The position numbers were made by a program, and so were the translations under genes. From positions 496,001 to 560,000 of the forward strand of contig NZ_SMAG01000002.1 in assembly GCF_004341825.1 (NCBI RefSeq): 64,000 nucleotides of DNA, given 5' to 3'. Positions 17,578 through 26,344 of this stretch are shown here, one piece after another (positions within the stretch are counted from its first letter, which is position 1; each line of letters opens with the position of its first letter). Source of the stretch: Hazenella coriacea (GTDB lineage: Bacteria > Bacillota > Bacilli > Thermoactinomycetales > Thermoactinomycetaceae). The notes under the pieces are model-generated. The model had not been told where the DNA came from, ran no database searches, and saw only the letters and a program-made list of their open reading frames with translations.

Positions 17578-18351
17578 ATGAAAAAGGCTATGCTTCTGAT
17601 TCTGTCATTCGTTTTAACCATAGGAATTGGATTGACTGAAGTTTCAGCGAAAGAAAAGAAAAATACAGGATTTTTATGTAAGACTGAATCTCGTAACTCT
17701 AAGAAATTAACTGCTTCCTCAACATCTACAGAATATATCGAAGATCATTTATGTGGTGGATTAAGAGCAGGTGCTGGTGGGGATAGTGCCGATTATATTT
17801 TTGATGTACCTAACAATGGTGTAATTAACCTTGATTTTTATGAAGTAAGTACTTCTCCTTTTGACTTTGATGTAACTGTTTCCCGAGTTGGTGGCGGATC
17901 AGTGACAAAGAGAGCAAATAATACAGATATTAAATTTACAAATATGATTGGTGGAACATATGTTTTAAGCATGAAGAATCGCTTATCTGTCCCCATTACC
18001 TTTGAAATGATTCTATCTACAGATCCTGCTTATACTCCAGTCGCTTATACTCCAGAGATCTTAACTCAAATTACTGAGTGGATGTATTTAGAGCAAATTC
18101 AAGAATTGACTTGTGATACCTTACTTAAAGTAAATGCAGGACAAAGCATTGAAGTAGTCGTTAACGACTCAGATATCCCTACTTATGATATCAATGTAAC
18201 AGTGATGCGTGTTGGTGGCGGATCTGTGTCCAAAAAATTAACCAATACGACTGGAAAAGTTACATTTACCAATATGTTAGCAGGAAACTATAAGATCCAA
18301 ATAGATTCAAAACAAGAGATGTTTGTAGAAATGACGGCAACTGCCAAATAA
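17578..18351 (+). CDS. Secreted protein with an internal duplication, unknown family
   Basis: 257-residue exported protein. Residues 1-24 are a signal peptide ending VSA. Two repeats of about 110 residues follow: RVGGGSV at 103-109 and again at 211-217, each followed by an FTNM segment (120-123 and 230-233) and a GxY beta-strand. Each repeat has two Cys upstream or within reach (C34/C59, C179), and both look all-beta. No catalytic residues are recognisable; a pre-peptidase-like or adhesive beta-sandwich is possible. GGGAGGATTC precedes the start. No neighbour suggests a role. Confidence 0.7.
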   Translation: MKKAMLLILSFVLTIGIGLTEVSAKEKKNTGFLCKTESRNSKKLTASSTSTEYIEDHLCGGLRAGAGGDSADYIFDVPNNGVINLDFYEVSTSPFDFDVTVSRVGGGSVTKRANNTDIKFTNMIGGTYVLSMKNRLSVPITFEMILSTDPAYTPVAYTPEILTQITEWMYLEQIQELTCDTLLKVNAGQSIEVVVNDSDIPTYDINVTVMRVGGGSVSKKLTNTTGKVTFTNMLAGNYKIQIDSKQEMFVEMTATAK

Positions 18352-18420
18352 GGATATGACTCAACTTGAAAAAGAATATGATTATAGATATTAAAATAGC
18401 TTAAACTTAATCCAATCCAC

Positions 18421-18505
18421 CAAGGGAGAAGATGTTTCTTTGACGAAAAGAGAGTGAGGCAGAGAAACAATGACCCGACAGGATTGAATTCATATGACTT
18501 AGATA
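18421..18505 (+). repeat. Interspersed repeat, copy D (internally deleted)
   Basis: GGGAGAAGATGTTTC, then GAGTGAGGCAGAGAAAC, then TGACCCGACAGGATTGAATT and CATATGACT. The GACTTTTGCGGATC segment between the hairpin arms is missing, which shortens the copy by about 30 bases. Confidence 0.8.
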
Positions 18506-18524
18506 GATGATTAAGATATGATTT

Positions 18525-18555
18525 AAGCCCTAGATTCATACCCTAGGGCTTTTTA
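18525..18555. terminator. Terminator between convergent transcripts
   Basis: AAGCCCTAG/CTAGGGCTT stem followed by TTTT on the plus strand. The distal arm overlaps the stop codon of the leftward MerR-methyltransferase gene. Confidence 0.75.
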
Positions 18556-19598
18556 GATTGAGCAAGTAAGATATGTAAAATATCGTTGATTTGTCGTGTT
18601 TTGACTTGAAAACCTTCTTGTTCTAACTGATGGACCAATTGACTCCGGTCAGCATAAAATTCATCTTCAATGACAGCTACTATCTCATCACGCTGTTTTC
18701 TTTCCCACCGTTGAAGATAAGCGGTGCGGCTTTTTGCGTCTGCAAACATTAAATCGAGGATACAAATTCGCCCACCTGGTTTGCAGACTCGTTTCATCTC
18801 AATCAGTGCTAAGGATTTTTGCTCATCAGTTAAATGATGAAGGGCATAGCTGGTGACTACAAAGTCAAACTGTTGATCGTCATAAGGAATGGCAAGAAAA
18901 TTACCCATTCGAGTCTCGATGTTAGGGTGTTTCTGGTGACAGACTTTTAACATTTCTTTGGATTGATCCATCCCTTTGATCATCATTCCTCTCTGCAAAA
19001 AAAGGCCTGCTAGATTTCCTGTGCCTGTTCCTAAGTCTAATCCTATTTCTCCCACTTGAGGTTGAACCCACTGAACGACGAGATTAAGTCCTCGTTCATA
19101 GTCTTGATGAACATCAAACTCTTTATTTCCTTTTAGCACTTGTTGATCATAAGATGGAGCTTGTTGATCGAAATTCCACCGATCTTCCCAATGGCGTTTT
19201 GCGTGAGTTCGACGAGATTCTTCAGCTAATTGCCAACTCACTTGCCATGTATTTTCATTCTTTGTATCATACTGATCAATAATCTGATCAAGCGTGTGAA
19301 TCATGCCTTTCAATTTTAACGACTCTGTAAAAAGAATAGAACGCTGTAATTGCAGATAATAGTGGACCTCTTCTTCAGCCCCTTTTTCGATCTCTGCTAA
19401 TACATTTTTGATTTGGGAGAGACTCATACCTACCTCTCGTAATACTAGAATCGTTTGCAATCTCCAAGCATCTACGTCTCGATAGATTCGATATTGATTG
19501 TTTTGATCTTTATGTGGAGTTAAGAGACCTTTTTCTTCATAAAAGCGAATCGTCCGTGGGGTGACTTGTAGCCGTTGTGCCATTTCTTTAATAAGCAA
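18543..19598 (-). CDS. MerR-family regulator fused to a SAM methyltransferase
   Basis: 351-residue two-domain protein. Residues 1-70 form a MerR winged helix-turn-helix (RLQVTPRTIRFYEEKGLLTP), and a dimerising helix runs to about 115. Residues about 145-345 are a class I methyltransferase with motif I GLDLGTGTG (186-194) and motif IV region FVVTSYALHHL. The gene starts at TTG 19598 with AAGGAGAG upstream. It is divergent from the pyruvate oxidase-like gene and 125 bases away, so that gene is a plausible target. Whether the methyltransferase senses a ligand or modifies one is unknown. Confidence 0.85.
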   Translation of the reverse strand: MLIKEMAQRLQVTPRTIRFYEEKGLLTPHKDQNNQYRIYRDVDAWRLQTILVLREVGMSLSQIKNVLAEIEKGAEEEVHYYLQLQRSILFTESLKLKGMIHTLDQIIDQYDTKNENTWQVSWQLAEESRRTHAKRHWEDRWNFDQQAPSYDQQVLKGNKEFDVHQDYERGLNLVVQWVQPQVGEIGLDLGTGTGNLAGLFLQRGMMIKGMDQSKEMLKVCHQKHPNIETRMGNFLAIPYDDQQFDFVVTSYALHHLTDEQKSLALIEMKRVCKPGGRICILDLMFADAKSRTAYLQRWERKQRDEIVAVIEDEFYADRSQLVHQLEQEGFQVKTRQINDILHILLAQSKKP

Positions 19599-19723
19599 CG
19601 TTTTCTCTCCTTCTCCTATTGATTCTTTCCTTCAGTGTATAGCATCACGTAACGGAAACGTAAAGGGGAGGTATGTTTGGATTGAGTAAAGCCAAACTAG
19701 GAGAAAAGTAAGGAGGACTCTAT

Positions 19724-21337
19724 ATGTCAAATGAAATACGAACAGTTGCCAAGCATCTGGTTGATCAACTGATTGCTTGGGAGTGCAAGAGAATCTATGG
19801 AGTCATTGGTGACGCAAACCTTTATCTATTAGACGAATTAGCCAAACAAGACCAAATCCAATATATGGGTTGTCGTCACGAAACGACTGCTGGTTTAATG
19901 GCTTCAGCTGAAGCAAAGTTAACAGGAAAGTTATCTGTCTGTACAGCCACAAGTGGACCGGGAATTATGCTCTTGCTCAATGGACTGGCAGATGCAGCAA
20001 GTGATCATGCCCCTGTCCTTGCGATTACAGGGCAAGTCGAACGGAGGAAGCTAGGAACTGGAACCAAACAAGAAATAGATCAACAACGTTTGCTTGATCC
20101 ATTGGCTCTCTATACGTCAATGGTAAGCGATCCAGAAGCATTTCCGATCCAATTAAATCAAGCGATGCGGATTGCCAAGGCACAGGGAGGGGTCACTCAT
20201 TTATCTGTCCCTAAGGATCTGTGGGAGGAAAAAGTAGAGTCCTCGCTTTTTCCTCCTCCTCCAGTCTCTCCAAGATTATTGCCAAATGAACAAGAGTTTA
20301 CTTCGATTCTTGAACGAATCAATCAAGCACAACGCCCCATTCTCTTATTGGGACGTGGGAGCCAACAGACAAAGGAAGATGTCCTTCATCTGGCTGACAA
20401 AATCAAAGCTCCGATGATTGCAACGATGCCAGCCAAATCATATTTACCCCACGATCATCCATTGTTTGTAGGTGGATTAGGACAAGCAGGAAGTGAAGTT
20501 GCAACTGAACTTCTTCAGATGTCAGATTTGTGTATGATTTTGGGAGCTACTTGGTGGCCAGAAGATTATGTACCTGCTCAAATCCCAACGATTCAAATCG
20601 ATGTAACTGAAATAAATATTGGAAAATCTCATCCACATGTAGCTTCTTTGATTGGTGATTTAAACGATGTCGTTCCAAAGATGGTTCAGAGACTCCAGAC
20701 AAAGGAGAATCATAATTGGTATCATTTGATTCAACAAAAAAAGGCAGCATGGGATCAGCGAGTCCAAGAGGAAGTAAAGCAGACAACAACACCATTGGCA
20801 CCGCAACGGGTGATGGAGGCACTTTCCCAAGCGATTGACTCAGAAGCAGTGATTTGTTTAGATGTTGGGGATCATACGGTTTGGTTTGAGCGGATTTTTC
20901 AGTTCAAAAGTCAAGATGTGTTGATTTCGGGACGATGGCGGACGCTTGGATTTGGATTACCAGCTGCGATGGCAGCCAAGTGTACAGCTACAGACCGTCA
21001 AGTTGTAGCGATTGTGGGTGATGGTGGTTTTGCTACGACCATGGTTGATCTGATCACAGCAGTCAAGTATCAGATTCCTATTACGGTCTTTATTATGAAC
21101 AATGGCTCTTATTCTATGGAAAAAAATCGAATGAAAGTAGCGGGATTGCATGAATTAGGTTCAGATCTATTAAATCCTGATTGGGTGGCTTTAGCCCATT
21201 CATTTGGTGCAGATGGTTTTCGTGTAGAGAATGAAGAACAGTTAGTGGAGACGATCCAGAAAGCACTCCGTTCTCCTAAAGTAGCAATTGTAGATATCAT
21301 CTGTGATGATCCGATCATTCCTCATACACATATTTAG
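19724..21337 (+). CDS. Thiamine pyrophosphate-dependent pyruvate oxidase-like enzyme
   Basis: 537-residue ThDP enzyme of the acetolactate synthase/pyruvate oxidase superfamily. The N-terminal PYR domain has the catalytic Glu in CRHETTAGLMA, the central domain binds FAD or nucleotide, and the C-terminal PP domain carries GDGGFATTMVDL and then NN, the Mg-ThDP motif. Length and start (YGVIGDANLYLLDEL) fit PoxB/YdaP better than acetolactate synthase. It would convert pyruvate to acetate or acetyl phosphate. AAGGAGGACT precedes the start. Divergent from the MerR-methyltransferase gene. Confidence 0.83.
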   Translation: MSNEIRTVAKHLVDQLIAWECKRIYGVIGDANLYLLDELAKQDQIQYMGCRHETTAGLMASAEAKLTGKLSVCTATSGPGIMLLLNGLADAASDHAPVLAITGQVERRKLGTGTKQEIDQQRLLDPLALYTSMVSDPEAFPIQLNQAMRIAKAQGGVTHLSVPKDLWEEKVESSLFPPPPVSPRLLPNEQEFTSILERINQAQRPILLLGRGSQQTKEDVLHLADKIKAPMIATMPAKSYLPHDHPLFVGGLGQAGSEVATELLQMSDLCMILGATWWPEDYVPAQIPTIQIDVTEINIGKSHPHVASLIGDLNDVVPKMVQRLQTKENHNWYHLIQQKKAAWDQRVQEEVKQTTTPLAPQRVMEALSQAIDSEAVICLDVGDHTVWFERIFQFKSQDVLISGRWRTLGFGLPAAMAAKCTATDRQVVAIVGDGGFATTMVDLITAVKYQIPITVFIMNNGSYSMEKNRMKVAGLHELGSDLLNPDWVALAHSFGADGFRVENEEQLVETIQKALRSPKVAIVDIICDDPIIPHTHI

Positions 21338-21361
21338 CGAAAGCACTTTTTTAAAGCTTAA

Positions 21362-21410
21362 AAGCCGTCCGCACTCCTTCCCCAATCATCTCAAGGAACA
21401 TGGACGGCTG
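21362..21410. terminator. Possible terminator between convergent genes
   Basis: AGCCGTCC and GGACGGCT can pair around a loop of about 31 bases, and a T-rich stretch follows on the minus strand side. The long loop makes this uncertain. Confidence 0.45.
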
Positions 21411-21433
21411 AAGGCTATATCAGTTTAGAATAA

Positions 21434-22177
21434 TTAATAAGAACGATATAAGTATTCGGTAGGTGCCAGCCATACTTGACCTGTTCCAGTAAATGTTTGT
21501 AACCAACCCTCACCTGTTGTCGCAGAACCAAGAAGGGTTTTCGCCGACTTTTCTACTGTAAACTCAATATTTCCTGTTCGCAGAATGGCAAAGTTTCCAT
21601 CCACTTGTAAACGTTCATTGTTCAGATTCATTTTTACGATTTCTCTTAGAGGTACTGGAGACTCCAGAATAGCAATACCATTGCCTCTTAATTTGGTTTG
21701 GAAAAAGCCTTCGCCACCTTTTGCAGCCGCAGAAAAGTTTTTGACGGCAGCTACACCTACATCGACTGAGGTTTCACAGGCATGAAACATTCCTTTGTCC
21801 ACAATGATCTCTTCATTTTGAAGTTGATAAATGACAAAATGTTTGGTGCTAGGCTCTAGATAGATCTCACCTTGTCCTTTATAAGTTGGTTTAAAGGTAG
21901 ATTCGTTCGTTAACATAGAGCTAGCCAATTTTTTAAACATGCCGCCAGCTCCACCGATCGAATTGTCCACGCTGATATGACCTTTCATAAAATGAAGGGC
22001 TCCTTGTTCCAACATGACAGCACCATTGTTCAATGTGATGCGTACTTGTCTAGGAGTATTGTGTGAAGTGTAGAAGTTTTGTTGCATTTGTGAACTCTCA
22101 AGCTGGTATTGGAGAACCTCAAAGGTTGCTTGAGGACCTTCTACAGAGTCCAAAACTTTAAATAATGAATGTTCCAC
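21434..22177 (-). CDS. AIM24 family protein
   Basis: 247-residue beta-rich protein of the AIM24 family, first named from yeast mitochondria. Bacterial members have no settled function. Typical Gly-rich strands are visible (GQGEIYLEP, GEGFFQTKLRGNGIAILESP, GEGWLQTFTGTGQVWLAP). I place the start at GTG 22177 because AGAGGTG lies 8 bases upstream; the ATG at 22285 would add 36 residues with no homologous look and no ribosome binding site. Single leftward gene. Confidence 0.8.
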   Translation of the reverse strand: MEHSLFKVLDSVEGPQATFEVLQYQLESSQMQQNFYTSHNTPRQVRITLNNGAVMLEQGALHFMKGHISVDNSIGGAGGMFKKLASSMLTNESTFKPTYKGQGEIYLEPSTKHFVIYQLQNEEIIVDKGMFHACETSVDVGVAAVKNFSAAAKGGEGFFQTKLRGNGIAILESPVPLREIVKMNLNNERLQVDGNFAILRTGNIEFTVEKSAKTLLGSATTGEGWLQTFTGTGQVWLAPTEYLYRSY

Positions 22178-22304
22178 TAGCCTTTCACCTCTTTTTAGAT
22201 TTCGACTGATGTTTGGATTCACCTTACATTCATTGCAAATCAATTGAGTAGAATCTAATACTAGCATAATATAATTCTTCTTCAAATAGTTACTAAAATA
22301 TGAA

Positions 22305-22335
22305 AAAACCCTCTCTAAATAATTAGAGAAGGGTT
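22305..22335 (-). terminator. Rho-independent terminator of the 5'-nucleotidase gene
   Basis: On the minus strand AACCCTTCTCTAA pairs with the A/T-flanked complement and is followed by TTTTTT, 10 bases after the stop codon at 22343. Confidence 0.85.
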
Positions 22336-22342
22336 TAATGAC

Positions 22343-23947
22343 TTAGTTATTTGAAAGTTGAATCCGTCCCTCTATACGAGCAGAGAAGGGTTGTGGAAGT
22401 TGTTTTACATAATTAACAAGGGCATCTAAGTCAGATGGACCTGCAACACGGTTTGTTCCTTCTGTAAATACAGTAAAGTTATCTCCACCATCTGCAAGGA
22501 AGATATTAGCGGTTACTGTATATGTTTGTTTTGGGTCGATCGGTGTTCCATCCGCTTGGGTGATGTCAACGACACGATCATGGGCAGATCGATTTGGATT
22601 CCAAGTAAAGTGTAATCCAGATACTTTTAGGATTCGAATCCGATTAGGATCTTGGAATTGTTGATTTAATACCCGACGGATTTGCTCTCCTGTTAGTTCC
22701 ATTTTAACTAGGTCGTTCGAAAAAGGTTGAACAGTGTATAGATCTCCCCAAGTAACTTTACCCGCAGGGAGATCAGAGCGAATCCCACCCGGATTCATAA
22801 AAGAAATATCTGTTTTCATTTCCAAACGTTGGGCATCAGCAATCAAGTTACCTAGAGGAGATTCACCTGCTTCATTTTCTTTGCGTGAAATCTCATCTGT
22901 GGTTTGCCCCACTTCAGCTTCAATAATGGGAGCTACTTTCTTTTTCGCTTTTTCCATAAAGGCTTGAATCTTAGGATCTGGGGTCATCCCTTCATGGAAA
23001 GTAGTAACAATTTCCCCTTTTTTCTGAACGATATCTTTAGTTTTACGATCTAACACAATATCCACATCAGCAAAAGCGGTTCCATAACTGTAAGCTTGTA
23101 CGACTAGCTTGTCATCGATCATTCCATTTAAGTAAGAGTGGGAGTGACCAGCAAAAACAACGTCTACTTCGGGGTCTAGATTTTTGGTTATATCTGCGAT
23201 CGGTCCAGTGATTTCTCCTGTCGTTTGATTCTGGAATCCACCTTCATGAGCAAGGACGATGATCGCTTTGACACCTTTCTTTTTTAACTTGGCAACTTCA
23301 CGATTCACTGCTTCAGCTTCGTCGATAAATTCAACATTTTTAACCCCATCAGGAACCACAATGGAGGGAGTGGTTTTGGTTACTACGCCGATAAAGCCAA
23401 CAGGAACTCCTTGAAAACGTTTGATCATATGAGTTGGTAGGATTGGTTTCTTAGTTTTCTTATCAACGACGTTAGCGGCAATGTAGGGGAACTTTGCACC
23501 CTTAAATTTGCCTGTATTGGGATGAGTTCCACCATTGATCAGACGTAACATCTCATCCACGCCTTCATCAAACTCATGATTACCAATCGTTCCTAGATCA
23601 AAGCCAAGTTTATTGAAAAATTTAATGGTTGGTTCATCTTGCATGAGAGCTGATACAGGAGCACTAGCACCTACCGCATCCCCTACATGCAAAAGCATAG
23701 TATTACGGTTTTCAGCTTCACGTTGTCGTAAATAAGATGCTAAATATTCAGCAGTTCCAACTGGCTTATTGTTCACCTTGCCTACTGTATCTAATTGTCC
23801 ATGGAAATCGTTGATACTGAGTAGTTGAACAGAGACGGTTTGATTTTTCTTGGCAATCTCTAGTTCAGAGGAGTTGGAAAACCCAGTTAATATAGGAAAG
23901 CTAACCAACATAGTCAAACTAAGTAAGCCAACAAGTATTCGCTTCAT
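22343..23947 (-). CDS. Secreted 5'-nucleotidase/metallophosphatase (UshA-like)
   Basis: 534-residue exported enzyme. After a signal peptide (1-about 24) comes a metallophosphoesterase domain with SINDFHGQLD, HVGDAVGAS, GNHEFDEG and AGHSHSYL, the di-metal ligands. The C-terminal 5'-nucleotidase domain begins near 345 (NPGGIRSDLP, then NIFLADGGDNFTVF) and binds the nucleoside. It would hydrolyse extracellular nucleotides to nucleosides and phosphate. No LPXTG sorting signal, so it is likely released. An SD-like GGGAGAGGTG lies upstream of ATG 23947. Confidence 0.9.
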   Translation of the reverse strand: MKRILVGLLSLTMLVSFPILTGFSNSSELEIAKKNQTVSVQLLSINDFHGQLDTVGKVNNKPVGTAEYLASYLRQREAENRNTMLLHVGDAVGASAPVSALMQDEPTIKFFNKLGFDLGTIGNHEFDEGVDEMLRLINGGTHPNTGKFKGAKFPYIAANVVDKKTKKPILPTHMIKRFQGVPVGFIGVVTKTTPSIVVPDGVKNVEFIDEAEAVNREVAKLKKKGVKAIIVLAHEGGFQNQTTGEITGPIADITKNLDPEVDVVFAGHSHSYLNGMIDDKLVVQAYSYGTAFADVDIVLDRKTKDIVQKKGEIVTTFHEGMTPDPKIQAFMEKAKKKVAPIIEAEVGQTTDEISRKENEAGESPLGNLIADAQRLEMKTDISFMNPGGIRSDLPAGKVTWGDLYTVQPFSNDLVKMELTGEQIRRVLNQQFQDPNRIRILKVSGLHFTWNPNRSAHDRVVDITQADGTPIDPKQTYTVTANIFLADGGDNFTVFTEGTNRVAGPSDLDALVNYVKQLPQPFSARIEGRIQLSNN

Positions 23948-24120
23948 TTAAAATGTTCACCTCTCCCAAAACTATCTTTTATATCTATCGAAATTAGAAT
24001 AACTGCTTTATGTAAACTTGTCACTATATTTTCGTTAAAATTAGTATTGTTTGACATAAGGAACTCGATATGAGCAAAGCTACTTGAATGAATTTGAAAT
24101 CAAGTGGCTTGATTAATTGA

Positions 24121-24247
24121 ATCTAGAAGGGAAGATGATTCTCTGATGAGAGACTTTTGCGGATCAGGTACGAAAGCGAGACAGAGAACCAGCGACCCAT
24201 GATGGGATTTGAATCAATATGTGACTGAAAATACTTATGAGAGTAAC
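24121..24247 (+). repeat. Interspersed repeat, copy E (full length)
   Basis: GAAGGGAAGATG, ATTCTCTGATG, GACTTTTGCGGATCAGG, GCGAGACAGAGAACCAGC, GACCCATGATGGGATTTGAATC, then AATATGTGACTGAAAATAC and an AT-rich end. It lies in the 509-base gap upstream of the peroxiredoxin gene and before that gene's promoter. Confidence 0.86.
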
Positions 24248-24317
24248 GATTTAAATTCCAAAGCAAAGCATTTATAAGTGAAAATAGTTCTCAATTTATA
24301 TTTAATCTAATTTAGTA

Positions 24318-24346
24318 TTGACTTTAATCTGTGTGGGTGATATTTT
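24318..24346 (+). promoter_or_regulatory. Probable promoter of the peroxiredoxin gene
   Basis: TTGACT (24318-24323), a 17-base spacer, then TATTTT (24341-24346), about 110 bases before the start codon. I did not find a convincing PerR-type palindrome here. Confidence 0.55.
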
Positions 24347-24456
24347 AGACTTGTATCAGCGAACTGTCTTGTTTGAAATAGATAGTTACGGGGAAAAATA
24401 AAGGTTGGCTGAGAACATTGCCAACTACATATTACATCTAGGGAGGAATTTTTATC

Positions 24457-24996
24457 ATGGCAACTCGTTTAGTAGGACTACCAGCACCAGATTTTGAGCT
24501 AGCTAGCACAAAAAATCTGGAAAACCTTGATGAAAATGTTAAGCTTTCCGATTACAAAGGCAAATGGTTAGTTATGTTTTTCTACCCATTAGATTTTACC
24601 TTTGTTTGTCCAACTGAAATTACAGCTCTGTCTGACCGTTATGAAGAATTTGCCGATCAAGATGCTGACATCCTAGGTATTAGCACGGACAGTAAATTCT
24701 CCCACCGTGCATGGATCAACACCCCACGTAGCGAGAATGGTCTTGGAGAAATTAAATATCCTTTAGGTGCTGATACCACTCACAAAGTTAGCCGTGACTA
24801 TGGTGTATTAATCGAAGATGAAGGTGTTGCTCTACGTGGCCTATTCATCATCGACCCAGAAGGTGTTGTTCGCTACCAAGTAGTGACAGATAACAACATT
24901 GGTCGTTCCGTGGATGAAACATTACGTGTTCTTTCAGCTCTACAAACAGGTGGTTTGTGCCCAGCTAACTGGAAACCAGGTCAAAAAACACTTTAA
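24457..24996 (+). CDS. Typical 2-Cys peroxiredoxin (AhpC/Prx1 type)
   Basis: 179-residue thiol peroxidase. The peroxidatic Cys51 lies in DFTFVCPTE and the resolving Cys168 in TGGLCPANW, the typical 2-Cys arrangement. It reduces hydrogen peroxide and organic hydroperoxides. No AhpF reductase gene is adjacent; a thioredoxin-like gene follows after a terminator. GGGAGGAAT precedes the start. The codon pattern is that of a highly expressed gene. Confidence 0.93.
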   Translation: MATRLVGLPAPDFELASTKNLENLDENVKLSDYKGKWLVMFFYPLDFTFVCPTEITALSDRYEEFADQDADILGISTDSKFSHRAWINTPRSENGLGEIKYPLGADTTHKVSRDYGVLIEDEGVALRGLFIIDPEGVVRYQVVTDNNIGRSVDETLRVLSALQTGGLCPANWKPGQKTL

Positions 24997-25026
24997 TCAA
25001 TTTACTACAATTGTAAAAAATAAACC

Positions 25027-25060
25027 ACAAAGGACCTAACGAGTTAGTTAGGTCCTTTGT
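25027..25060 (+). terminator. Rho-independent terminator
   Basis: Perfect 14-bp stem ACAAAGGACCTAAC/GTTAGGTCCTTTGT with a 6-base loop, 30 bases after the peroxiredoxin stop. Confidence 0.85.
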
Positions 25061-25092
25061 TACAATAAATCCTTTTTAAGGAGGGGTTCTAA

Positions 25093-25539
25093 ATGGCTTT
25101 ACGTCTACGTACGGAAATGCCAGAGATTAAAGGAATTACCGAATGGGTGAATGGCGAGTCTAATAAAAGTGATTTGCTAGGAAAGCCTGTACTGGTTCAC
25201 TTTTGGTCTATTAGTTGTGGAATGTGTAAAGAGAGTTTACCAGCTATTAATGAAATGAGAGAAGAGTTTCCGCAACTTCAGTTCGTTGGGATTCACATGC
25301 CTCGCTCTGAAAAAGATACAGATGTGGACGCAGTGAAAGAAACCGTAGTAAAATATGAACTGAAGCATCCACAAGGAATCGATAATGAACATAATGTGGT
25401 TGATGCTTTTGAAAACGAATTTGTACCAGCATTTTATCTGTTTGATGCCAATGGATTGTTACGGCATCGTTCCGCAGGTGAAAAAGCATTGACGATGTTA
25501 AAGAAACCTTTAGAACGTGTACTAGGAGAATCTGAATAA
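25093..25539 (+). CDS. Thioredoxin-like protein (TlpA/ResA type)
   Basis: 148-residue cytoplasmic thioredoxin-fold protein with the redox motif CGMC (C42, C45) in [14 protein letters not shown] and cis-Pro region FVPAFYLFD. It lacks a signal peptide or membrane anchor, unlike ResA itself. It is 17 bases upstream of gcvH and probably co-transcribed with it. Its exact partner is unknown; a role in recycling the nearby peroxiredoxin is an inference from position. Confidence 0.83.
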   Translation: MALRLRTEMPEIKGITEWVNGESNKSDLLGKPVLVHFWSISCGMCKESLPAINEMREEFPQLQFVGIHMPRSEKDTDVDAVKETVVKYELKHPQGIDNEHNVVDAFENEFVPAFYLFDANGLLRHRSAGEKALTMLKKPLERVLGESE

Positions 25540-25556
25540 GCGGAGGGACAACCAAG

Positions 25557-25940
25557 ATGAACTTACCAAAAGAGCTGCGTTACACTGAAGAACATGAGTG
25601 GATCGAAAAACTTGACGGGAATAAAGTGAGAATCGGGATCACTGACCATGCTCAATCGGAGCTTGGTGATATTGTTTTTGTTGAGCTTCCAGAGGCGGAT
25701 GCAGAAGTGACTGCCAATGAACCATTTGGAAGTGTAGAGTCAGTGAAAACAGTATCTGAATTATACTCACCTGTTTCCGGAAAGGTCCTTGAAGTCAATG
25801 CGGAACTCGAAGAATCACCTGAAAATGTGAACGATTCTCCTTATGGAGAAGGATGGATGATTGTTGTTGAAATGTCTGATCCTGCACAGTATGATCAATT
25901 ACTATCAGCAGAAGAATATGAGAAATCGGTGAACAGTTAA
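25557..25940 (+). CDS. gcvH: Glycine cleavage system H protein
   Basis: 127-residue lipoyl carrier protein. The lipoylated Lys is K64 in [16 protein letters not shown], and the N-terminus [11 protein letters not shown] is diagnostic. It shuttles the aminomethyl group between the P, T and L proteins. It also serves as the lipoyl relay to other complexes in Bacillus, which would include the PDH encoded at 38-43 kb. GCGGAGGG precedes the start. No gcvT or gcvP in the window, as in Bacillus where gcvH stands apart. Confidence 0.96.
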   Translation: MNLPKELRYTEEHEWIEKLDGNKVRIGITDHAQSELGDIVFVELPEADAEVTANEPFGSVESVKTVSELYSPVSGKVLEVNAELEESPENVNDSPYGEGWMIVVEMSDPAQYDQLLSAEEYEKSVNS

Positions 25941-25945
25941 GTTTT

Positions 25946-26020
25946 ACCCCCTTTTCAGATGTTAAAGTTCCTTTCTTTGTACAAACTAACAGATAAGGAA
26001 CATACATCTGAAAAGGGGGT
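25946..26020 (+). promoter_or_regulatory. Long hairpin that contains the yusG ribosome binding site
   Basis: ACCCCCTTTTCAGATGT (25946-25962) is perfectly complementary to 26004-26020. An inner GTTCCTT/AAGGAAC stem extends it. The 3' arm includes AAGGGGG (26013-26019), the ribosome binding site of the ORF at 26027, and is followed by TTTTTG. It can act as a terminator after gcvH and, in a read-through transcript, would hide the next gene's ribosome binding site. Confidence 0.8.
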
Positions 26021-26026
26021 TTTTGT

Positions 26027-26266
26027 ATGGAAAACGAACAACAACCATATCGAGTCAATATTACTCGCAAAGTAACAGGAAAAATGGAACAAGGGAATAT
26101 GATTTTTTATCACAATAAATCTCCCATTGGTCATATGGACCTAAATACCATGCAAGTAGAAATGTACGATGGATTTGCGATGGAGGAAGAATCCATTTAT
26201 GCGGTGGGAGATCAACCGATTTACCAAGAGCAATATGCGGAAAACTGCGATCTAGGTTGGTGTTAG
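26027..26266 (+). CDS. yusG: DUF2553 family small protein (YusG)
   Basis: 79-residue acidic cytoplasmic protein with no signal peptide. The start VNITRKVTGKMEQGNMIFYHNK fits my memory of the YusG/DUF2553 family, and Bacillus yusG also neighbours gcvH. Function unknown. AAGGGGG is 7 bases upstream of ATG but is buried in the preceding hairpin. Confidence 0.75.
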   Translation: MENEQQPYRVNITRKVTGKMEQGNMIFYHNKSPIGHMDLNTMQVEMYDGFAMEEESIYAVGDQPIYQEQYAENCDLGWC

Positions 26267-26281
26267 ACACTGTAATAAACT

Positions 26282-26344
26282 CAAGCCTATTTTTCTAATT
26301 AACTTCCTCTATTCAAGGGGAATGAAGAGAAATAGGCTTGTTTT
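26282..26344 (+). terminator. Terminator of yusG
   Basis: CAAGCCTATTTTTCT pairs with AGAGAAATAGGCTTG around a loop of about 30 bases and is followed by TTTT. Confidence 0.75.
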
